From Frankia canadensis (GTDB taxonomy: Bacteria > Actinomycetota > Actinomycetes > Frankiales > Frankiaceae), in NCBI RefSeq assembly GCF_900197875.1, contig NZ_FZMO01000434.1, positions 1 through 36,343 on the forward strand: a DNA stretch of 36,343 nucleotides. The letters run 5' to 3'. Positions 1-7,421 of the stretch are shown in pieces. A model generated the notes under the pieces. It was not told the origin of the DNA. It did not search any database and saw only the letters and a program-made list of their open reading frames with translations. How positions within the stretch are numbered: position 1 is the first letter of the stretch; the number at the start of each line of letters is the position of its first letter. The translations under genes and the position numbers were made by a program.

Positions 1-50
1 TCGGCACATTCACCCAAGCCGTCTTCGTCCTGGAACAGGAAGGAATCTAA
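1..50 (+). CDS. 3' end of an unidentified gene (partial)
   Basis: An open frame enters from the left edge and ends at TAA (48-50). The last residues read GTFTQAVFVLEQEGI. Too little is present to name a family. It is followed by an A-rich run and by a decayed region, so it may belong to a mobile or accessory gene. That this is a real gene end rather than chance is only moderately likely. Confidence 0.35.
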   Translation, partial: GTFTQAVFVLEQEGI

Positions 51-134
51 AAAAACCAACTTTGAAAATGCTCAGTGACCACGCCGACAGCAATATCATC
101 TAACCAATCGAACAGGTGTCCCGAATTTCTGGCG

Positions 135-387
135 ATGCCGGACGCTTCGGCCCGACTCGTGACCGTGATCGTCGGTGTGGTTCGCGTTGACGTTCCTGTT
201 CGGCTTGGGGAACAGCTTCGCGCTCGGGGTACGGCTCGGGGTTCCGATCTGGATGGCGCCGTTGGTCGCGCCCGCAGTGGACCTGTCCGTGGTCGCGCTA
301 CTGCCGGGCACCAGGCACCTCGCAGTCCACAGCGGGCCCATGGCGGTGCTGCGCGCGGCACGGCGCCTGCTCCTGTTCGCGGATCTG
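135..387 (+). pseudogene. Remnant of a DUF2637-like multi-spanning membrane protein
   Basis: From about 175 the frame reads as hydrophobic helices with the pattern FALTFLFGLGNSFALG, then APLVAPAVDLSVVALL and a TRHLA/ARRLLLFADL stretch. From memory this is the membrane-segment pattern of actinobacterial DUF2637/Spd-like proteins encoded on integrative elements and plasmids. A preceding piece with an ATG at 135 (MPDASARLVTVIVG) lies in another frame, so the two halves are joined by a frameshift near 176. After about 387 the similarity ends abruptly and the frame turns into low-complexity sequence. No intact gene can be made. Family assignment is by recalled pattern only. Confidence 0.45.
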
Positions 388-446
388 CGCGGGGGCTGCC
401 CGCAAGGGCGGTCCCTACCTCGATCCGGTGAACGTAGCGGCGCCTG

Positions 447-1127
447 TCAGTTTATCGTTCGAATCCGCGAGTCTAGTATGTCCGCAAAGTGGTCAACAGA
501 GGACTCGTCGAGCTCAGGTTTGGCCAGGTATCCTCCACCTGCCCTGTAGTACAGGAGTGCGATCGTCGATTCTCGCCGAATGTAAACAAACTGGATCTCG
601 GCAGGTATCCCGCCCGATTGTGTAGTGGTGGACACTCGAATACTTTCCTCACCGAATCTAGCTCGCTCCACCCGTTCCACCTGCAGCGTGACGTCTTTTT
701 TGGGCCAACTGACGCACGAATTTGCACGAGATTGAACTTCGGACATGAAATTGATTGCGTCGCGGTCGGTAACGAACCCTGTGGCGCCCGACTGTACAGA
801 AATTCCCCCGTAAATTTGGCTTCCTTCAATGAACAGCCGCCCTGCCGTGTTCGTGGCCGACTTAACCTTTGCAGCATGGCCACATAATTGCAGTGAGTCG
901 ACACTGAAGGGATTCTCTGTTCCCCGCCACCCAGGGAAGTCTGTTGCGCTCAGAATGGCAGCTTTGAGCGCCTCCTCGGATGGAACTCTCGATGGAGCGA
1001 AGTCGGGAGAGCGTGGCGCCGTCTGAGCCGGCTTGGGCATGGGGACCGCCCTCTCTCCTAGTCCTTCATTGATCCGCCAGGCGGCAAGAGGAGTTAGAGC
1101 TAGTGCTGCGACGATGCTTATTAACAT
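447..1127 (-). CDS. Membrane-anchored exported protein, PknH-sensor-like
   Basis: 226-residue protein with an N-terminal hydrophobic segment (about residues 1-17, LISIVAALALTPLAAW) followed by a Pro/Ser-rich spacer and an extracytoplasmic domain of about 170 residues. Two cysteines (near residues 82 and 138) could form a disulfide, as in the extracellular PknH-type sensor domains of actinobacteria. That resemblance is structural impression, not a confirmed match. The ATG overlaps the TAA of the upstream gene (GGATGTTAA), so translation is probably coupled to it. Upstream in the same frame a basic, TM-flanking-like stretch without a start codon continues for about 25 codons. The two genes may therefore once have been a single cytoplasmic-domain/TM/sensor protein split by a frameshift. 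Codon composition is less GC-rich than in the core island. Confidence 0.6.
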   Translation of the reverse strand: MLISIVAALALTPLAAWRINEGLGERAVPMPKPAQTAPRSPDFAPSRVPSEEALKAAILSATDFPGWRGTENPFSVDSLQLCGHAAKVKSATNTAGRLFIEGSQIYGGISVQSGATGFVTDRDAINFMSEVQSRANSCVSWPKKDVTLQVERVERARFGEESIRVSTTTQSGGIPAEIQFVYIRRESTIALLYYRAGGGYLAKPELDESSVDHFADILDSRIRTIN

Positions 1128-1628
1128 CCGCGAGGCGAGCCGGTGGCGAACGGTGCGGAATCCGAGATGTGCGGTGTCGGCCTTGCGCTCCGACCGATTT
1201 CGATAGTTTTATTGGCCGGGCCGGCAGAGGCCTCCGGAATCATGTCTGGCGTCGCGTCACCAGCGTGCGAAGTAGACGATTCTGACGTTCGTGGACTTGG
1301 CATGCCCCGACCCGTGACCTGCTGGCCGCCGGCGGCGTCGCTACTGCTAGCCATGCCTGCGGTGACCTCCTTGCGGGCCCTCTGGAAAACCGGATTGACC
1401 GGCCAGTCCTCCAACGCCTTGTCAAGCAGCTTCGCTGCACCGTCAGGGACGACGCCGAGTCCCAGAAGGCTGTTGACCTCGCGCCAGAAATTGAGGGAGG
1501 TCGTAGCGTTCCACGAGGGCTGCTTAGAACGGTCAAGACCGATGGACGCCAACACGGCTCGCGGCCATCTGGCCAGAGTAGGCGCAGGCAAGCTCGTGGA
1601 CGACCTCGTCAGTCAGCTCCGGCGACAT
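1121..1628 (-). pseudogene. Effector-associated-domain (EAD1-like) protein, frameshifted
   Basis: An ATG at 1628 preceded by GGGGAG opens a frame (PELTDEVVHELACAYSGQMA) that runs into a TGA at 1533. The natural continuation lies in the next frame: ARAVLASIGLDRSK, then FWREVNSLLGLGVVPDG, then LEDWPVNPVF. Joined, they give one adaptor-like domain of about 75 residues with the FWR.V..LL..G...DG and D.P.NPVF signatures I associate with EAD1. That domain links effectors to NTPase and peptidase modules in predicted biological-conflict systems. About 75 Ser/Pro/Ala-rich residues follow, then the stop that overlaps the next start. The break is near 1560-1566, where a GCG/CGA context could have lost a CG dinucleotide. 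A TTG at 1591 could start a shortened product, but with no visible ribosome site. Either a real mutation or a sequencing error. Confidence 0.55.
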
Positions 1629-1681
1629 CTGGTTCTCCCCGCAGTCCCAGCGCGGCCAGCTACGTCGGCCATGCCGCACCA

Positions 1682-1923
1682 TCATTCCACTGCGTGCTGC
1701 GGTTGCTGGCGATCGACGGGTTCGAGGTTGACGTGCCCGACAGCGAGGAGAACGCCGCCGCGTTCGAGCACGTACAGCAGGTCGACGTCCGATTCGTCGG
1801 TGTCGTCGCCGCGAGCCACCGAGCCGAAGACGGACAATGCGGCGACGTCGTAGCGCGGCACACCTCGGCGATCCGGCTGTCATCAAGGTGCCAGTCGAGC
1901 CCCGTCCGCGCCATCGTCGCCAT
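1682..1923 (-). pseudogene. Broken MNT-type nucleotidyltransferase
   Basis: The frame from GTG 1861 contains the nucleotidyltransferase core: VFGSVARGDDTDESDVDLLY, which carries the GS-x-ARG and SD-x-D metal-binding motif of the MNT/KNTase minimal family. Many of these act as antitoxins to HEPN toxins by AMPylating them. The expected N-terminus (LDWHLDDSRIAEVCR) is present from ATG 1923 but in another frame, so a frameshift lies near 1856. After the catalytic motif, the usual 30-40 C-terminal residues are not recognisable before the TGA at 1684-1682. No HEPN partner is visible beside it. I see a decayed antitoxin-like gene next to the decayed EAD gene. Confidence 0.6.
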
Positions 1924-2004
1924 CGCTCACCGTGGGAGTGGCGGTCGCGCGCCGTGCCAGCGCGTGCCTCGCGCAGGGCGCCTCGGCAGTATCACCGTTG
2001 CTGG

Positions 2005-2688
2005 TCAGGGCAGTTTGGAATGATCGCCGAGTCGGTGCCAGGTGCGGTTGTGGTAGACGAGGGGCTCGGCCGACCCAGCGTCCGCTGATGGATCACCGAC
2101 CGGTGGGGCGCCGGTCTCGACTGCCTGCACGACGACGAGCGTCGAGGTGCCTGCGGCCATGTGGTTGGCGATCCGGCCGCGTATCCATGCGTGGGCGCTG
2201 GGAAAGTATGGCTCGCCGGTGCGCATCCGCCGCCACAGCGAGGTGTCCGCGAAGCGGTCGATGCCGCTGGTGGCTCCGAGCTTCGCGATCTCCAGTTGAC
2301 CGGTGCCGAGCAGGTGCACGACGACGGTGTCGGCGCGCAGGATGCTCGGCGCCGCCGAGGACTGGGCGGAGATGGAGAACACTAACAGCGGTGGCTCGGC
2401 GCTGACCGAGAATACCGATGTCGCGGTCATGGCCACCGGCCCGTCCCCCGGGTCGGCCGTGATGACGGCGACTCCGGCGGGGTGGTTGCGAAAGGCCGAC
2501 TTGAACTCTTCGACGCTCACGGACGGTTCGGCGAACGATTGTGCTACCAGCGGCCGCCAGCTCGGCGCGTGATCATCGAGATCGCCCACGGCGTCCGCTG
2601 AGGTCGAGGTATCGGTTGCCCAGGCGTGCATCGGCTTGGTCAGCTCCTCGGTCGACTGGTATCCATCCCAGCACGTGGTGTGGCTCAC
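2005..2688 (-). CDS. Flavin reductase family protein (FMN-binding split barrel)
   Basis: About 227 residues. The core begins near residue 60 with FKSAFRNHPAGVAVITA, then AMTATSVFSVSAEPPLLVFS and a GIDRFADT segment, the standard layout of the HpaC/ActVB flavin reductases that use NAD(P)H to supply FMNH2 or FADH2 to a monooxygenase partner. The first ~55 residues are atypical, so the true start may be the ATG near 2631 rather than GTG 2688; no good ribosome site precedes 2688. The gene diverges from a luciferase-like monooxygenase remnant at 2787, which would have been the natural oxygenase partner. The reductase itself appears intact. Confidence 0.85.
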   Translation of the reverse strand: MSHTTCWDGYQSTEELTKPMHAWATDTSTSADAVGDLDDHAPSWRPLVAQSFAEPSVSVEEFKSAFRNHPAGVAVITADPGDGPVAMTATSVFSVSAEPPLLVFSISAQSSAAPSILRADTVVVHLLGTGQLEIAKLGATSGIDRFADTSLWRRMRTGEPYFPSAHAWIRGRIANHMAAGTSTLVVVQAVETGAPPVGDPSADAGSAEPLVYHNRTWHRLGDHSKLP

Positions 2689-2719
2689 ACCATGTGGCGG
2701 AATGCGACAGGTGGCCGGG

Positions 2720-2731
2720 GACAGCGCTGTC
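2720..2731. promoter_or_regulatory. Perfect palindrome between divergent genes
   Basis: GACAGCGCTGTC is a perfect 12-bp palindrome, 32 bp upstream of the GTG start of the flavin reductase and about 55 bp before the luciferase-like remnant. Its position suits an operator for this divergent pair. The binding protein is unknown. Confidence 0.35.
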
Positions 2732-2786
2732 TACGTTCTGTGAGCATTCGGGCGGACGGCCAGCACCCAGTTCTGAGGAGACTCAC

Positions 2787-2954
2787 CTGGAATACCCACC
2801 GCTCGAGTTCGGTGCCTTCCTCGCACCCTGACACAAGGTCGATACCGACGCTCATCTCGCCATCCACCAGGACATCGAGCTGGCCGTGGCAATGGACCGT
2901 CTCGGCTTCTCGGAGTTCTGGATCAGCGCAGACGGCGGCCCTGGCACATTTTGA
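2787..2954 (+). pseudogene. Luciferase-like monooxygenase, N-terminal remnant
   Basis: A strong ribosome site (GAGGAG, 2775-2780) is followed seven bases later by CTG (2787), where an ATG or GTG would be expected. The frame reads EYPPLEFGAFLAP, then TGA (2829-2831), then continues in the same frame with HKVDTDAHLAIHQDIELAVA and DRLGFSEFWIS to a stop at 2952-2954. This is the characteristic beginning of flavin-dependent luciferase-like oxidoreductases: the first beta strand KFGAF, then a helix and LGFDEFW. About 300 residues of the usual barrel are missing. A lost start codon, an internal stop and truncation all point to a dead gene. Confidence 0.7.
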
Positions 2955-3016
2955 CGCGGAGCGCGCGACGGCCGCCGGCAGCGAGGCGGGACGCCAGGCA
3001 GCGAGCAGTCGAACTC

Positions 3017-3205
3017 TCAGAACGTGTGCCCCGAGAGGTCGACGCCGAACGCGCGCACCTTCCGATAAAGCGTCAAGCGCGCGATTCCCAAGGCGTCCGC
3101 GGCCACCTTCTTGTTGCCGGCTGCTTCAGCCAGAGCCTGCAGGATGGCCTGCGCCTCGACCCGTTCCAGTCCGTGCAGCTGGCGCCGGGCGGCCCGGGCC
3201 CGCAG
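3017..3205 (-). pseudogene. Orphan Fis-type HTH of a sigma54-activator-like regulator
   Basis: On the minus strand, about 62 codons ending at TGA (3019-3017) encode LERVEAQAILQALAEAAGNK, then ALGIARLTLYRKVRAFGVDL. This is the C-terminal Fis helix-turn-helix of AcoR-like activators. It aligns almost residue for residue with the end of the intact activator at 13552 (ERAEATTILQAL, ALGIARSTLYRKMRALGIDL). No GAF or AAA-like part lies upstream, only an open but unrecognisable frame. It is the relic of a second regulator copy, tail to tail with the luciferase-like remnant. Confidence 0.75.
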
Positions 3206-3276
3206 GCCGTTACCTACGTCGGTTGTGACGGCGGCAACTGCATGATGCCAAGCTACTGACTTGGCGTCAGGAGAGC

Positions 3277-3294
3277 GCCGGGGTCGTCCCCGGC
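3277..3294 (-). terminator. Hairpin downstream of operon A
   Basis: GCCGGGG-TCGT-CCCCGGC is a perfect 7-bp stem with a 4-base loop, 17 bases past the stop codon of the last gene of the minus-strand operon (3311). There is no long T-run, which is usual for actinobacterial terminators. Confidence 0.6.
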
Positions 3295-3310
3295 CGTGGG
3301 GTACCCGAGG

Positions 3311-3769
3311 CTACGTGGTGGGGCTCTCCGCGCCGGTGCCGTTCCCCGCAGCCGGGAGAAACACGGTCGCCGTGCCCGCGATGGCACGGCGGCCTCCAAC
3401 GACGTCGGCCCACACATCACAGCCGGCCAGGACGCCGCCCTCGGTCGGCTCGACCGAGGTGACCGTCCCTCCGACCGCGACATCGTCCCCAGCGACGACG
3501 TTGCCGCGGAAGGAGCAGGTGATCCTTCGGACGGCGGAACGCGCCCCCGCCCACTCGATCAGATGGTTCATGATGTAGGCCATGGTGGCGCCGCCCTGGT
3601 TGACCGCCCGATCCCCCAGCCCCGCCCGCGCGACCGCGTCGAGATCGAAGTGGATGGGGTTCGAGTCGCGCAGAATCAATGCGACCAGACGGATGTCGTC
3701 GTCCCGGATGTTCGTGGTGATCCTGGTCGGCAGCTCCTGCCCGACCTCGGTGGCGGCGGTTCCGGTCAC
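3311..3769 (-). CDS. MaoC-like hydratase, catalytic subunit
   Basis: 152-residue single hot-dog protein. RDSNPIHFD (about residues 34-42) is the hydratase-2 motif with the catalytic Asp and His, followed by GGATMAYIMNHL on the hot-dog helix. The family adds water to 2-enoyl-CoAs. Its ATG overlaps the TGA of the upstream gene by four bases. A half-length MaoC protein beside a second half-length one usually means a heterodimeric hydratase in which only one chain holds the active site, as in ChsH1-ChsH2 of steroid side-chain degradation. It is the last gene of the operon and is followed by a hairpin terminator. Substrate unknown. Confidence 0.8.
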   Translation of the reverse strand: MTGTAATEVGQELPTRITTNIRDDDIRLVALILRDSNPIHFDLDAVARAGLGDRAVNQGGATMAYIMNHLIEWAGARSAVRRITCSFRGNVVAGDDVAVGGTVTSVEPTEGGVLAGCDVWADVVGGRRAIAGTATVFLPAAGNGTGAESPTT

Positions 3770-4218
3770 GTCGCGACTCCTCGCTTGAACAGATATCTGC
3801 TGGTCACCTCGCCGGCCGGGGCGAAGCCCGGCAGCGCGGCGATCTCGACGATCACCTCGATGTGGTCGAGGCGCGAACCGTCACGCGTGGTCCGGCTGCC
3901 CACGTCGCCGATCCTGGCCTGGGTGACGTACCGTCCACCCACCCGCAGCGGCTCGTCCTGAACGACCTCGCAGCTCCCGAACAACAACGTCTCGCCCGGC
4001 TGTTGACCGGCCAGCTCACACAACTGATCAACCGAGATACCCATGCCCCGCAACGACGCGATCACGAACCAGACGGGGTGGGCGACGCCGGGAGCGGAAT
4101 CCGTCGCCCGCAGCGCCACGTCGCCGATGGCCGCCTCGTACGACTCGATCACGATCTCCCCCGCCGGTAGCCGGAGGTCGTACAGTGCCTTGCGCATCGT
4201 CTCGATGCCGATCGTCAC
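3766..4218 (-). CDS. MaoC-like hydratase, partner subunit
   Basis: 150 residues when started at GTG 4218, which has AGGAG seven bases upstream; a frame extends to 4248 but without such a site. Sequence features are those of the N-terminal hot-dog half: ESYEAAIGDVALRATD, then PVWFVIASLRGMGIS and a VVQDEPLRVGGRYVTQ strand. The D-x-N-P-x-H catalytic motif is absent, so it should be the acyl-binding, non-catalytic chain of a heterodimer with the next gene, which it overlaps by ATGA. Strict coupling of the two chains supports a 1:1 complex. Confidence 0.75.
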   Translation of the reverse strand: MTIGIETMRKALYDLRLPAGEIVIESYEAAIGDVALRATDSAPGVAHPVWFVIASLRGMGISVDQLCELAGQQPGETLLFGSCEVVQDEPLRVGGRYVTQARIGDVGSRTTRDGSRLDHIEVIVEIAALPGFAPAGEVTSRYLFKRGVAT

Positions 4219-4241
4219 CTCGCCGCTCCTCACACAGTCAT

Positions 4242-4273
4242 TCCGCAAGCTCTGTAGTCCGCAAGCTCAGTAG
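4242..4273. repeat. 16-bp tandem duplication across a stop codon
   Basis: TCCGCAAGCTCTGTAG (4242-4257) is followed directly by TCCGCAAGCTCAGTAG (4258-4273), 15 of 16 identical. The second copy contains the TGA of the SDR gene (4269-4267). The duplication widens the gap before the MaoC gene. Confidence 0.85.
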
Positions 4274-5022
4274 ACGGTGTATCCACCGTCGACGATGACT
4301 TCGTTCCCGGTGTGGTACATGAGTGTCGGATCGGCCAGGAAGGCCGCGACCTCATGGAATTCGTCCGGTTGCGCCCACCGTCGCACCGGCGTGCGCGCCG
4401 TGGTGGCGCGCATAAATGCCTCGTTCTCGCGCAGGTGGGTGTTCATGGCGGTGGCGACCCAGCCCGGCACGAGGATGTTGACGCGGACGCGGTGGCGGGC
4501 CAGCTCCACTGCGAGCGTGCGCCCCAGCCCGACCAGCCCGCTCTTGCTCGTCGTGTAGGCGGCTTGGCCCGCGCCGCCGTAGCGGGAGATGGTCGAGGAG
4601 ACGACAACCATCGCACCGCCCTCGCCCCGCTCGATGAAGTGTCGGGCCGCGGCGCGGGTGCACAGGAAGGTTCCGTCGAGGTTGGTGCGCAGCACCCGGT
4701 GCCAGTCGTCGAGGGAAGTCTCGGCGTAGGGCGCGGCCGCCGCGATCCCCGCATTGGCGATCATGCAGTCGACGGCTCCGTACCTGCTCGTCGTCTCCGC
4801 CATGGCCTTGTCGACGGAAGCCTCGTCGCTCGTGTCACAGGCGACGGCACTCGCCCGCACGCCGGCCTCGGCCAGGGCCGCGACGGCCTTCTCGTTACGG
4901 GTGGCCGTGCGCGACCAGATGACCACCTGCGCCCCGGCGCGCCCGACGCCCTCGGCCATCCCGAGGCCGAGACCAGAGTTACCACCGGTGACGACGACCG
5001 TTCGTCCAGTCAGGTCGGTCAT
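4267..5022 (-). CDS. SDR-family oxidoreductase
   Basis: 251 residues from ATG 5022, which shares one base with the TGA of the preceding acyl-CoA dehydrogenase gene. The cofactor loop is VVTGGNSGLGLG (residues ~8-19), the NAG motif is IANAGIA, the catalytic Ser is in VVVSSTIS, and the catalytic Tyr-Lys in AYTTSKSGLVG. It ends with the usual GNEVIVDGGYTVY strand. Classical SDRs of this type oxidise secondary alcohols with NAD(P)+. In an operon with dehydrogenases and MaoC subunits, a hydroxyacyl-CoA or ring-alcohol dehydrogenase role is likely. Precise substrate not inferable. Confidence 0.9.
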   Translation of the reverse strand: MTDLTGRTVVVTGGNSGLGLGMAEGVGRAGAQVVIWSRTATRNEKAVAALAEAGVRASAVACDTSDEASVDKAMAETTSRYGAVDCMIANAGIAAAAPYAETSLDDWHRVLRTNLDGTFLCTRAAARHFIERGEGGAMVVVSSTISRYGGAGQAAYTTSKSGLVGLGRTLAVELARHRVRVNILVPGWVATAMNTHLRENEAFMRATTARTPVRRWAQPDEFHEVAAFLADPTLMYHTGNEVIVDGGYTVY

Positions 5023-6221
5023 CAGTACGACCTCGGCAGTCCGAGGGTGTGCTGGGCGATGTGGTTGAGCACCATCTGGGTGGACACGGGAGCGATCTGC
5101 TGGAGCCGCACGATCCCCCACAGGTCGGCCAGGCCGTACTCGTCGGCCAGCCCGTTGCCGCCGTGCATCTGGATGGCCGTGTCGAGCGCCTTGAGCCCGG
5201 CCCGCGAGGCCAGGAACTTGGCCATGTTCGCCTCCTCGCCGGCCGGCCGGCCGGCGTCGAACAGCGCGGCCGCGCGCCACACCATGCCCCGGGCGGCCTC
5301 GAGCTCGATGGCCGCTTCGGCGAGGGGATGCTGCACCCCCTGGTGGGCCGCGATCGGGACACCCCACACCTGCCGCTGCGTGGTATAGGCGACGGCGCGG
5401 TCGAGGGCGTAGCGGGCGACGCCGGTGCAGATGACGGCGCTGAGCACCCGCTCCGGATTGAGGCCGTCGAACAGTGGACGCAGTCCGTGCCCCACCTCAC
5501 CGACGACGGCGTCGGCCGGCAGCCGCACCCCGTCGAAGAACAAGGTGAACTGACGCTCAGGAGCCTGCAGCGCGGTCGGGATCGGCTGACGCTCGAGCCC
5601 CGCGATGTTCGGGTCGTCGACGATGAACAGGGTCAGCCGCCCGCGCCCGGTTGCCTCGTTCGTGCCGGTGCGGGCGACGAGCAGGAAGTGATCGCAGTGA
5701 TCGACACCGGAGATGTAGTACTTGGTTCCGCGGATCACCCACTCGTCGCCGTCCAGCTGCGCCGAGGTGGTCACGTTGTGCGAGTTCGACCCGGCGTCCG
5801 GCTCGGTGAGCGCGAAGACGAACTTCTCCGCCCCGCTGGCGATGCCGGGCAGGTACCGCGCCTTCTGCTCAGCGCTGCCGTGCAGCGGCAGGATCGAGCC
5901 CGCGATCCCCTGCGACAGCACCATCGCGAGCTCGGGGCAGCCGCGGGCGGACAGTTCCTCCAGGACGATCGCCAGCTCGGTGAGACCGGCGCCCCCACCG
6001 CCGTACTCCTCCGGGATGTTCAGGCCCAGGAAGCCGCTCTTGCCGAGCAGCTCCCACAGCTCCCGCATCGGCTCGCCGCTGCGCGAGCGCTCCATGTAGT
6101 AGCTGTGCCCGAACCGACCGACAATGTCGCTGACCGTCGAGCGCAGGACACGCTCCTCCTCGGTCGGCTCGAGTGGCAGGACGGCCGTCCGGTCCACCCG
6201 ACCCGCAGACGTGATCGTCAT
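5022..6221 (-). CDS. Acyl-CoA dehydrogenase
   Basis: 399 residues, normal ACAD length. The N-terminal helical domain contains LNIPEEYGGGGAGLTELAIV (~68-87). The FAD/substrate loop is FALTEPDAGSNS (~136-147), followed by GTKYYISGVDHCDHFLLVAR. The C-terminal part has MHGGNGLADEYGLADLW. The C-terminal region reads RLQQIAPVSTQMV instead of the usual QIYEGT, so the canonical catalytic Glu there is not visible; the base may lie elsewhere, as in other divergent FadE groups. It closely resembles the dehydrogenase at 27670 (RVLQIAPINNES), suggesting two related substrates or steps. Third gene of operon A, 93 bases after the preceding dehydrogenase. Confidence 0.92.
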   Translation of the reverse strand: MTITSAGRVDRTAVLPLEPTEEERVLRSTVSDIVGRFGHSYYMERSRSGEPMRELWELLGKSGFLGLNIPEEYGGGGAGLTELAIVLEELSARGCPELAMVLSQGIAGSILPLHGSAEQKARYLPGIASGAEKFVFALTEPDAGSNSHNVTTSAQLDGDEWVIRGTKYYISGVDHCDHFLLVARTGTNEATGRGRLTLFIVDDPNIAGLERQPIPTALQAPERQFTLFFDGVRLPADAVVGEVGHGLRPLFDGLNPERVLSAVICTGVARYALDRAVAYTTQRQVWGVPIAAHQGVQHPLAEAAIELEAARGMVWRAAALFDAGRPAGEEANMAKFLASRAGLKALDTAIQMHGGNGLADEYGLADLWGIVRLQQIAPVSTQMVLNHIAQHTLGLPRSY

Positions 6222-6263
6222 GCCAGGCTCCTTCTCGTTCGCGGGCGGCCCGCTGGATCAACG

Positions 6264-6293
6264 AAGATCGATGAAGACAAGATCGATGAAGAC
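6264..6293. repeat. Perfect 15-bp tandem duplication
   Basis: AAGATCGATGAAGAC occurs twice without gap (6264-6278, 6279-6293), with a partial third copy (ACGAAGATCG) just before. It fills most of the 93-base spacer between two acyl-CoA dehydrogenase genes of operon A and codes for nothing evident. Confidence 0.9.
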
Positions 6294-6314
6294 ACGTCCG
6301 ACGAAGGCGATGCA

Positions 6315-7421
6315 TCAGTCGGCCACGGGCGGCAGGTCCACGAGCGCCCCCACCCTGCGGCGGTGCCACCCGGCGGTCCCATGTGCCAGCGCGTCCGCGC
6401 GGGCTCTCTTGAGGTACAGGTGGGCAGGGTGCTCCCAGGTGAAACCGATGCCGCCGTGCAGCTGTACGCATTCCTCGGCTGCCTGCTGGGCGACGACGGA
6501 GCACACCGCCTGCGCGAGGGAGGCCGCGACCGGAAGGTCCTTGTCGTCGACGGCCGCGCACGCGGCCGCGTAGCGGGCGACCGCCCGCGCCTGGGCGATC
6601 GCCGTCCACAGATCTGCCAGGCGGTGCTTGAGCGCCTGGTAGGACCCGATGAGGCGGCCGAACTGGCGGCGCTGGCCGACGTACTCGACCGTCATTTCCA
6701 GGCATCGCTGCGCCAGACCGAGCTGCTCGGAGGCCAGCAGGGCCGCGCTGACGGCCGCAGCCCGCGCCAGTGCCGCGGGCACCGCGTCCCTCTCGGCCAG
6801 CACCGTGGCGGCGGCCCCGCCCTCAGCGCCGAAGTCGATGTCGGCGACCCGGCGGGTCATGTCGAGCGAAGGCACCGGCTCGATCCGCGCGTCGGCGGCG
6901 GCGACCCGAACGACGGCCCCGGCGACCGGTACGAGCAGGACGTCCGCCTCGGCGGCACCGGCAACCGCAGGAACGCGGCCGCGGATCCGGCCCGCCGCAA
7001 AGCGCGGCGGGTCGGAGACCGGGTGGTCGAGCGGCTGGGTGAACGGGACCGCCACCGCGGCGACGGCGCCGGTCGCGAGCTCGGCGAGCAGCTCGCGGGC
7101 GCCCACCGCCTCGGCCAACGCGGTGGCCGTCACGACGCTGGTCAGATAGGGGACGTCGCAGACCGCCCGACCCAGCTCCTCCAGGACGACCGCGACCTCA
7201 CGCCAGGAGGCACCCGCGCCACCCACGTCCTCGCCGAGGGCGAGCCCGGCCAGCCCCAGGTCGTCGGTGAGCAGGGTCCACAGCTTGCGGTCACCCGCGA
7301 CGTCGCCATCGGTCCGTTCCAGCACACGTGCCCACGGACTGTGGCTCTCCAGCATGGAGCGGACCGCCGCCCGCAGGTCGTCCTCGACGTCGGTGTACAG
7401 CAGCGAGGGGACGTCGCTCAT
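6315..7421 (-). CDS. Acyl-CoA dehydrogenase, divergent (probable non-canonical subunit)
   Basis: 368 residues from ATG 7421, overlapping the upstream dehydrogenase stop by ATGA. The ACAD fold is clear from GLALGEDVGGAGASWREVAV (~68-87) and LHGGIGFTWEHPAHLYLKRA near the end. The FAD-binding loop T-E-P-x-x-G-S-D is missing: the equivalent stretch reads VPFTQPLDHPVSDPPR. The usual catalytic Glu region is also absent. Such a chain paired with a complete one is the pattern of ChsE1/ChsE2-type heterotetrameric dehydrogenases in steroid side-chain degradation, where each heterodimer builds one FAD site. I infer it pairs with the product of the immediately upstream gene. Confidence 0.88.
   Translation of the reverse strand: MSDVPSLLYTDVEDDLRAAVRSMLESHSPWARVLERTDGDVAGDRKLWTLLTDDLGLAGLALGEDVGGAGASWREVAVVLEELGRAVCDVPYLTSVVTATALAEAVGARELLAELATGAVAAVAVPFTQPLDHPVSDPPRFAAGRIRGRVPAVAGAAEADVLLVPVAGAVVRVAAADARIEPVPSLDMTRRVADIDFGAEGGAAATVLAERDAVPAALARAAAVSAALLASEQLGLAQRCLEMTVEYVGQRRQFGRLIGSYQALKHRLADLWTAIAQARAVARYAAACAAVDDKDLPVAASLAQAVCSVVAQQAAEECVQLHGGIGFTWEHPAHLYLKRARADALAHGTAGWHRRRVGALVDLPPVAD

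Noticed and set aside
47-361. Minus-strand frame ending in a protein-like tail (GHLFDWLDDIAVGVV)
   Set aside because: It is antisense to the membrane-protein remnant; the upstream part is Arg/Pro-rich and no family was recognised.
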